A DNA stretch of 37,788 nt from Ahrensia sp. (GTDB lineage Bacteria; Pseudomonadota; Alphaproteobacteria; Rhizobiales; Rhizobiaceae). The position numbers and the translations under genes were made by a program. Each line of letters starts with the position of its first letter. The first letter of the stretch is position 1. The stretch is from assembly GCA_002698425.1 (NCBI GenBank), contig NZXU01000008.1:1-37788 (forward strand). The letters run 5' to 3'. Below are positions 33,169 to 37,788 of this stretch, piece by piece. Under the pieces are notes generated by a model. The model did not search any database, was not told the DNA's origin, and was given only the letters and a program-made list of their open reading frames with translations.

Positions 33169-35073
33169 ATGTCTACCGCCACAGCCAACGTTATCGAGGT
33201 GGCTGGCGGTGGGCTGCGCGGTTACGCGGCCCGCCTGCTGGCCAACGCGGCGGGCCTCATGCTGCTCGGATTGTCGATCGCTTTCACCCTGGACGTGCTG
33301 CTACGCTGGAGCGTCTCGGCACCGATCCTGGGCCTGTACGAGGTTGCGGAACTTTGCTTCGCAGCGGTCATGGCGCTGTCGCTGGTCTGGACCAACACGC
33401 GGCAATCGCACGTCGCGATGGGCATACTGAGCCAGATCACCGGTCGTGAGGCCGCGCCGCGCCTGGTCGCGGCGGGCCTCGGTCTTGTCGTGTCCTGCCT
33501 TTTTGCATGGTTTCTTGTCCGATATGCCATCGGGAAAGCGGCGCATGGCGAAACGACGTTGGTTCTGGGACTGCCCAAGGCCCCTTTCTGGGGCGCAGCC
33601 GCCGTGGCGATCGGGCTGGCCGCGCTGGCGCAACTTGCGATCTTCGTATCGGAACTCACCTCTTATCTTGGGAACCCGGGCAAAAGGCTGCGCGATATGG
33701 TGCCGCCCACACTCATGGTGGCCGCCGCGTTCACGGTCATGCTGGGCACTGCGTATTTCACACCCACTCTTGGGGCGGGGCCAAAGATCCTGGCCTCCTT
33801 CGTTATTCTTTACCTTCTGGCACTGGCGCATGTCCCGATTGGCGTGGCGTTGGTGATAGCCGGCCTTGGTGCTGTATTGCTTCAGATGGGGTTTCGTCCG
33901 GCCCTGCTCATCGGCACGAACAACCTGACCGGCAGCCTGTCCAGCGTGGATCTGGCGGCGGTGCCACTGTTTCTGATGATGGGAAATCTCGCGGTGGCGG
34001 CAGGGTTCGCTGACGACATGTTCGCCGCGGCAACCGCGATCTTCGGCCGTCTGCGCGGCGGCCATGCACTGGCTGCTGTCATGGGCTGCGCCGGGTTCGG
34101 CGCCATCAGCGGTTCCTCCGTGGCCACCACGGCCACGCTTGGAGGTGTTGCATTTCGCGAAATGCAGTCGCGCGGCTATGCACCGGGGCTCTCGACCGGC
34201 AGTATCGCAGCCGGCGGCACCCTAGGCGCTCTGATCCCGCCTTCGGTGGTTCTGATCATCTACTGCGTCATTTCCGAGATTTCGATCGCCAAGGCATTCA
34301 TGGCCGCTATTGTTCCGGGGATGCTGGCCCTGGCGCTCTACGTCGTGTCGGTCCTTGTCCAGGTGCGGCTGCGTCCCGATCTGGCGCCAGCGCCCGACGG
34401 TTCGGAACCTTTCGCGCCAATCCGGGCGCTGCGCATTGCCTGGCGGCCGATCGCTCTGTTCCTGGCTGTGCTGGGGGGGCTTTATGGCGGCGTCTTCACA
34501 GTGCAGGAGGCCGCAGCGGTCGGCGCCGGCTTCTCTTTCGTGGCTTGGCTCATGTCGGGCCGCGCCTCCGTCGGCGGCCTGTTCGAGGCCCTGCGCGACG
34601 CCGCGGGCACCAGCGCCGGGCTTTACCTTCTGATCATCGGCGCCAATATCTTCGGCAGCCATCTCAACTTTACGGGTATGGCCCAGGCTCTGGAAGCGGT
34701 GATCAACCCCGATACCCTGCCCGCCTGGGTGGTTCTGACCTTGCTGGCCATCATGTATCTGGTGCTGGGAAGTATCTTCGACACGGTGGCCGCTGTGGTC
34801 ATAACCGTGCCTTTTGTGCTGCCCGTTATCCTGTCAATGGGATTCGATCCGATCTGGTGGGGTATCGTCACCCTCACGCTGGTCGAGATCGGTATGATAA
34901 CCCCGCCAATCGGAATGAACGTGTTCGTAATGAAGGCCGTCGTCGGCAATCGCGTCAAGCTTTCCACCATCTTTGGCGGGGTTTTGCCGTTTCTGGCCGC
35001 CGACTTGTTCCGCATGGTGTTGCTTATTGCCTTTCCGGCAATCTCGCTTTGGCTTGGCGGGGTGTTGAGTTGA
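33169..35073 (+). CDS. TRAP transporter fused small and large membrane subunits (DctQM)
   Basis: This 634-residue integral membrane protein joins two subunits. Residues 1-175 form the DctQ-like four-helix part (LDVLLRWSVSAPILGLYEVA-ELCFAAVMAL). From about 190 onward is the DctM-like ion-symport channel with about 12 segments, with PLFLMMGNLAVAAGFADDMF, GAISGSSVATTATLGGVAF, GTLGALIPPSVVLIIYCVIS and EIGMITPPIGMNVFVMK. Import is driven by a sodium or proton gradient and needs the DctP protein encoded just before. Fused QM proteins are known but less common than split ones. Confidence 0.94.
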   Translation: MSTATANVIEVAGGGLRGYAARLLANAAGLMLLGLSIAFTLDVLLRWSVSAPILGLYEVAELCFAAVMALSLVWTNTRQSHVAMGILSQITGREAAPRLVAAGLGLVVSCLFAWFLVRYAIGKAAHGETTLVLGLPKAPFWGAAAVAIGLAALAQLAIFVSELTSYLGNPGKRLRDMVPPTLMVAAAFTVMLGTAYFTPTLGAGPKILASFVILYLLALAHVPIGVALVIAGLGAVLLQMGFRPALLIGTNNLTGSLSSVDLAAVPLFLMMGNLAVAAGFADDMFAAATAIFGRLRGGHALAAVMGCAGFGAISGSSVATTATLGGVAFREMQSRGYAPGLSTGSIAAGGTLGALIPPSVVLIIYCVISEISIAKAFMAAIVPGMLALALYVVSVLVQVRLRPDLAPAPDGSEPFAPIRALRIAWRPIALFLAVLGGLYGGVFTVQEAAAVGAGFSFVAWLMSGRASVGGLFEALRDAAGTSAGLYLLIIGANIFGSHLNFTGMAQALEAVINPDTLPAWVVLTLLAIMYLVLGSIFDTVAAVVITVPFVLPVILSMGFDPIWWGIVTLTLVEIGMITPPIGMNVFVMKAVVGNRVKLSTIFGGVLPFLAADLFRMVLLIAFPAISLWLGGVLS

Positions 35074-35139
35074 TCGTCCCGACCGCCTTCTTTGGCTGGA
35101 ATTTCCAGTCACATCAGTCAATCGAACGGAGCCCACCCC

Positions 35140-35925
35140 ATGACCAGCCTTCAGGACCGCGCGGCCCTTCTGGATGATGCCGCCTTCGCCGCGCGGCCCG
35201 TGCCGCAGCTCCCGCCGGACCAGGCCCTGTCCATCGAGGATGCCTATGCCATACAGGCGCTTGTGGTAGCGCAACGACTGGCGCGGGGCGAACGGCTGGT
35301 CGGGTTGAAACTCGGCCTCACCAGCAAAGCGAAGATGAAGCAGGTTGGCGTGAACGAGGTCATTCTCGGTCAACTCACCGATGCAATGCACCGTGACGAG
35401 GGTGACAGTTTGGACCTCGGCCCGTTCATCCATCCCCGGGTCGAACCCGAGATCGCGTTTGTGCTGCGCGGCCCACTGCCGCCGGACCCGACACCGGAGG
35501 AGGCGCTGACCTGCGTCGAGGCTGTGGCCCCGGCGCTGGAAATCATAGATTCCCGCTACGACGGTTTCCGGTTCGACCTCGGCGATGTGATCGCCGATAA
35601 CGCCTCCTCTGCAGGCTACGTACTCGGCCGCGAATTCCCGCCTGAAACCGACATTGGCGATATCGCCATCTCGATAGCGATGTCCGACGGACCGGAAGAG
35701 ACCGGCTCCAGTGCCGCCATTCTCGGGCATCCGCTCAACGCGCTGGCAGCGGCTGGGCGCCTCTCCGCTGCGCGTGGCATCACAACATCGGCGGGCGACG
35801 TTGTACTGGCCGGGGCTGCCACCGCCGCCATTCCGCTGTCCGCGGGTGCTGTTATCGGCGCGGATTTCGGCCCGCTCGGCCGGATTGACCTCCGCCTGAG
35901 CCCGCCGCCTCCCCCTGAAACCTGA
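35140..35925 (+). CDS. Second MhpD/DmpH-family hydratase or 4-oxalocrotonate decarboxylase
   Basis: This 261-residue protein starts at ATG 35140 (MTSLQDRAALLDDAAFAARP) after GGAG; the frame from 35092 is an extension. Family motifs are SIEDAYAIQALVVAQRLARG, GLKLGLTSKAKMKQVGVNEV, HPRVEPEIAFVLRG (metal-binding E-x-E type), DSRYDGFRFDLGDVIADNAS and a late GDVVLAGAATAAIPLSAGAV. The same family includes 2-oxopent-4-enoate hydratase and 4-oxalocrotonate decarboxylase. Two details favour the decarboxylase: a canonical hydratase already exists at 26152, and a 4-oxalocrotonate-type tautomerase follows directly. The semialdehyde dehydrogenase that feeds that branch is not in the window. Confidence 0.85.
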   Translation: MTSLQDRAALLDDAAFAARPVPQLPPDQALSIEDAYAIQALVVAQRLARGERLVGLKLGLTSKAKMKQVGVNEVILGQLTDAMHRDEGDSLDLGPFIHPRVEPEIAFVLRGPLPPDPTPEEALTCVEAVAPALEIIDSRYDGFRFDLGDVIADNASSAGYVLGREFPPETDIGDIAISIAMSDGPEETGSSAAILGHPLNALAAAGRLSAARGITTSAGDVVLAGAATAAIPLSAGAVIGADFGPLGRIDLRLSPPPPPET

Positions 35926-35948
35926 GCCTAACGTGAAGGAGAAGACCG

Positions 35949-36164
35949 ATGCCCATAGCAGAAATCCTGATCTTTGAGGGCCGTACCGACGATCAGAAGC
36001 GCGAGATCATGCGCGAGGTCACAGATGCTCTTGCGCGATCCATGGACGCTGAACCCGAACGCATCCGCGTGATCCTGAAAGAGATACCGACGAATCATTT
36101 TTCAGTCGCTGGGGTGTCCATCGCAGACAGCCGCGCGGCTGGACAAACCCCAGGAAGGAAGTGA
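35949..36164 (+). CDS. 4-oxalocrotonate (2-hydroxymuconate) tautomerase
   Basis: This 71-residue enzyme has the full canonical active site after removal of Met: Pro1 (MPIAEILIF), Arg11 (EGR), Arg39 (ERIRVIL) and Phe50 (TNHF). It converts 2-hydroxymuconate-type enols to their keto forms through the N-terminal proline and may also ketonise 2-hydroxypentadienoate. It follows the hydratase/decarboxylase by 23 bases, with a GAAGGAGAAG ribosome site. The C-terminal tail is a little longer than the usual 62-residue form. Confidence 0.93.
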   Translation: MPIAEILIFEGRTDDQKREIMREVTDALARSMDAEPERIRVILKEIPTNHFSVAGVSIADSRAAGQTPGRK

Positions 36165-36171
36165 GCGTACA

Positions 36172-37005
36172 TTGCCCCATTTCATCGCATCGGACGGTGC
36201 CCGCCTGTTTTATCGCGACGGCGGCGAAGGACCGATCCTGATCTGCCTGCACGGCCTGACCCGGAACGGCTGCGATTTCGACCTGTTGCGACCGCTTCTG
36301 CCGGACCACCGAATAATCGCCCCGGACGCGCGCGGGCGCGGCCTGTCCGAACAGACAAGCGCGGACACGTACACCGTACCCCGCGAAGCCGAGGATGTCC
36401 TGAACCTGCTCGATCACCTTGGGGTTGCGGCCGCGCCATTTCTCGGCACATCGCGCGGCGGCATGGTTACCATGGCGCTGGCGGCGCGCGTGCCTGAGCG
36501 CGTTCTGGGACTGTGTCTCAACGATATTGGCCCCGAAATGGAGCCGGACGGGCGGATGCGGATCACCACCTATGTCGGTCTCCAGCCTAGGGAAAACAAT
36601 ATTGACGAGCGCATCGCTGCTATGTCTGACCACCTTCCAGGGTTTTCCGGCGTGCCCGCAAGACGATGGCGAGAAGAGGTGCAGCACCATTTCGCCGAAA
36701 CGCCGGACGGGTTGCGTATTACCTACGACCCTGCCCTGCGCGACGCTTTCATGGCCACGCTCGACCGGGCACCAGACATGTGGCACGGATTTGACGCGCT
36801 TGCCGGACGCCCGGTGGCGGTGATCCGTGGGGCAAATTCGGACATCCTGTCCACGCGCATAGTCGAAAAGATGGCGCGCCGCCGGCCGGACCTGATTAGG
36901 GCCGAAGTGCCCGGCAGGGCGCACATGCCTTTTCTCGACGAGCCCGAAAGCCTCGCAGCGCTGCGCGGCTTTCTTGCCGCCGTGGAGGCGACTTATGAGA
37001 ATTGA
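36172..37005 (+). CDS. Alpha/beta-fold hydrolase (esterase or lactonase type)
   Basis: This 277-residue hydrolase starts at TTG 36172, 7 bases after the tautomerase stop, with AGGAAG upstream. The oxyanion loop HGLTRNG is near residues 27-33, nucleophile Ser94 lies in GTSRGGM, an acid is likely in RGANSDILS, and the catalytic His is in PGRAHMPFLDEPES. It is distinct from the MhpC-like enzyme, and the family includes enol-lactone hydrolases and esterases. In this operon it could hydrolyse an ester or lactone before ring cleavage, or another pathway intermediate. The substrate is not readable from sequence. Confidence 0.87.
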   Translation: MPHFIASDGARLFYRDGGEGPILICLHGLTRNGCDFDLLRPLLPDHRIIAPDARGRGLSEQTSADTYTVPREAEDVLNLLDHLGVAAAPFLGTSRGGMVTMALAARVPERVLGLCLNDIGPEMEPDGRMRITTYVGLQPRENNIDERIAAMSDHLPGFSGVPARRWREEVQHHFAETPDGLRITYDPALRDAFMATLDRAPDMWHGFDALAGRPVAVIRGANSDILSTRIVEKMARRRPDLIRAEVPGRAHMPFLDEPESLAALRGFLAAVEATYEN

Positions 37006-37026
37006 GGCAGAAGGAGAACAGCCTAC

Positions 37027-37290
37027 ATACCAGCAACCGAAAGTGTCGCGATCATCGCCCGCGACTGCTTGCGAATCGTTCTTGGCAGCGGCGAACCTGA
37101 AGCGGCCGCGCAGGCGCTGGCCGACGAGAACGGCGCCGAGGTCCGCGGCGTTGCAGCTAGTCTTGCCCGGCCCGACACCACGGCCCGGCTGATCGGGGCT
37201 GCACTCAGCCTCGTCCGGCTCGATGCGGCGCTTCTCGATCACGGTCACCCACTGGTGCGTCTGTTATTCGGCATTGCCGCGGAAGATTGA
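37027..37290 (+). pseudogene. Degenerate SDR-like gene fragment
   Basis: After the hydrolase, a ribosome site AGAAGGAGA precedes ATA CCA GCA (37027), where an ATG might be expected. The frame reads PATESVAIIARDCLRIVLGS, GEPEAAAQALADENGAEVRG and LIGAALSLVRLDAALLDHGH. This resembles the N-terminal part of the SDR at 20237 (the VAVV strand, the EAAAAELGA and DGAVINTGH segments). The glycine-rich cofactor motif is missing and the frame stops at 37290 well before the catalytic region. A lost start codon, internal deletion and truncation all point to a decayed gene. A short real protein from GTG or a later codon cannot be excluded. Confidence 0.45.
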
Positions 37291-37547
37291 CGCAGTATTC
37301 GACATCAAAATATATGGTTGCGTCGGAGGATGTGAGCTGCGGTGTCGATGTTCCGTGAGGCCGATGGCTGGTCGACGCCGTCGAAGAGCTGTCTGGCAAA
37401 TGGTCACTTCTTCGTTGGATTTGGCTTCGATCGTTATTGCAACAAGGATGCACTCGATGTCCTGGTGGTTGGCTATGACAGCGCATTCGGATCGGGAGAC
37501 GGTTATGTCCACGCCCACGGTACGGATAGAGGGCGGCGCCCGGTCGG
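37291..37547. other. Stretch without a recognised gene
   Basis: Frames on both strands are open for up to about 100 codons here, but none has a convincing ribosome site or a family I recognise. It lies between a decayed SDR-like gene and a transposase fragment and probably represents mobile-element debris. Confidence 0.4.
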
Positions 37548-37615
37548 ATCCCGATCCTGTCGGCGTGCTCAAGAACGCGGAGCTTGCGCTGTATCTCGCG
37601 TTGATCCCGGGTCAT
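37548..37615 (-). mobile_element. 5' fragment of an IS481-like transposase gene
   Basis: From ATG 37615 leftward the translation reads MTRDQREIQRKLRVLEHADR-IG, which closely resembles the first residues of IS481-type DDE transposases (pattern Q-R-E-I-Q-R-K-L-R-V-L-x-H-A-x-x-I-G). The expected CRYFG helix-turn-helix does not follow in any frame, so only the 5' end of the gene is kept. Terminal inverted repeats were not identified. The bases from 37616 to the window end show no recognised gene. Confidence 0.55.
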
Positions 37616-37788
37616 TGGAAACATACTCCCTCTCACATTCGGAGATTATCGGATGTGTTCCGCGAGGTCGTACATATCTACTGAAGATCGGAGTCTTCTG
37701 CATCGTTTCTCCGCGGTTGTCCGATTCGTTTGGGCTCAAGGTCAGTGACCCGGATGGTTTGTGGTATCAGCAGAGGCTATCGAGAAAG

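Noticed and set aside
37264..37572. A 102-codon minus-strand frame as a real gene
   Set aside because: No recognised domain or ribosome site; it overlaps the IS481-like fragment in another frame.
1..37788. CRISPR array, tRNA or rRNA genes, prophage genes
   Set aside because: No repeat-spacer pattern, cloverleaf, rRNA-like stretch or phage structural gene was seen on reading through the window; this was by eye, not by a search tool.

Overview
The window looks like a piece of a high-GC alphaproteobacterial genome, most likely Rhodobacteraceae (Roseobacter-like). The reasons are the dense GC-rich coding, the TRAP and CUT1-type ABC transporters, the many catabolic operons each with its own dedicated regulator, and a possible Fnr-type box. 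It reads as an accessory or catabolic region: almost every operon sits beside its own regulator, and several broken genes and a transposase fragment lie at module borders. I saw no rRNA, tRNA, CRISPR array or replication origin.

Layout. (1) 1-8000: the 3' end of an HxlR-type regulator, then a leftward operon encoding a formylglycine-type sulfatase, a sugar-binding protein, two CUT1 permeases, an ATPase and a DUF4432 (mutarotase-like) protein. A LysR regulator is divergent from it. This looks like a system for uptake and desulfation of a sulfated carbohydrate or similar compound. The ATPase and DUF4432 genes appear fused only because one base is missing from a homopolymer run. (2) 7997-12412: a decayed DUF5519 gene, a small XRE regulator, an EmrAB-type efflux pair under a MarR regulator, and a divergent universal stress protein. 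(3) 12439-18997: a YhiI/RbbA/YhhJ-type ABC-2 exporter operon (HlyD subunit, double-ATPase-plus-permease, second permease), a decayed conserved gene with two tandem stop codons, and a TetR regulator with a palindromic operator. (4) 19514-37290: a large aromatic catabolic cluster.

The aromatic cluster. An IclR regulator (31137) separates two arms. The leftward arm has MhpB-type extradiol dioxygenase, HpaB-type oxygenase, MhpC hydrolase, flavin reductase, MhpD hydratase, MhpF dehydrogenase and MhpE aldolase. It continues into an FMN reductase, a luciferase-like (LLM) flavin monooxygenase, a metallo-beta-lactamase-fold hydrolase, an atypical SDR and RibB. The rightward arm has a TRAP transporter (DctP plus fused DctQM), a second hydratase/decarboxylase, a 4-oxalocrotonate-type tautomerase, an alpha/beta hydrolase and a decayed SDR-like gene. 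The core chemistry, visible from conserved catalytic residues, is: phenol to catechol (two-component flavin monooxygenase), meta cleavage, hydrolysis, hydration, aldol cleavage, then acetyl-CoA. The LLM enzyme, FMN reductase, MBL hydrolase and SDR could form an upstream ketone-to-lactone-to-phenolic-acid segment, and RibB could raise FMN supply for two flavin-dependent monooxygenases.

The most distinctive signal is regulatory. The same 15-bp dyad, GTTCAC-N4-YGAAY, occurs before three transcription units of the cluster (iclR/mhpB, FMN reductase-LLM, TRAP operon). This suggests one IclR regulon covering the upper pathway, lower pathway and uptake. All functional assignments come from reading motifs by eye, and no database search was run.
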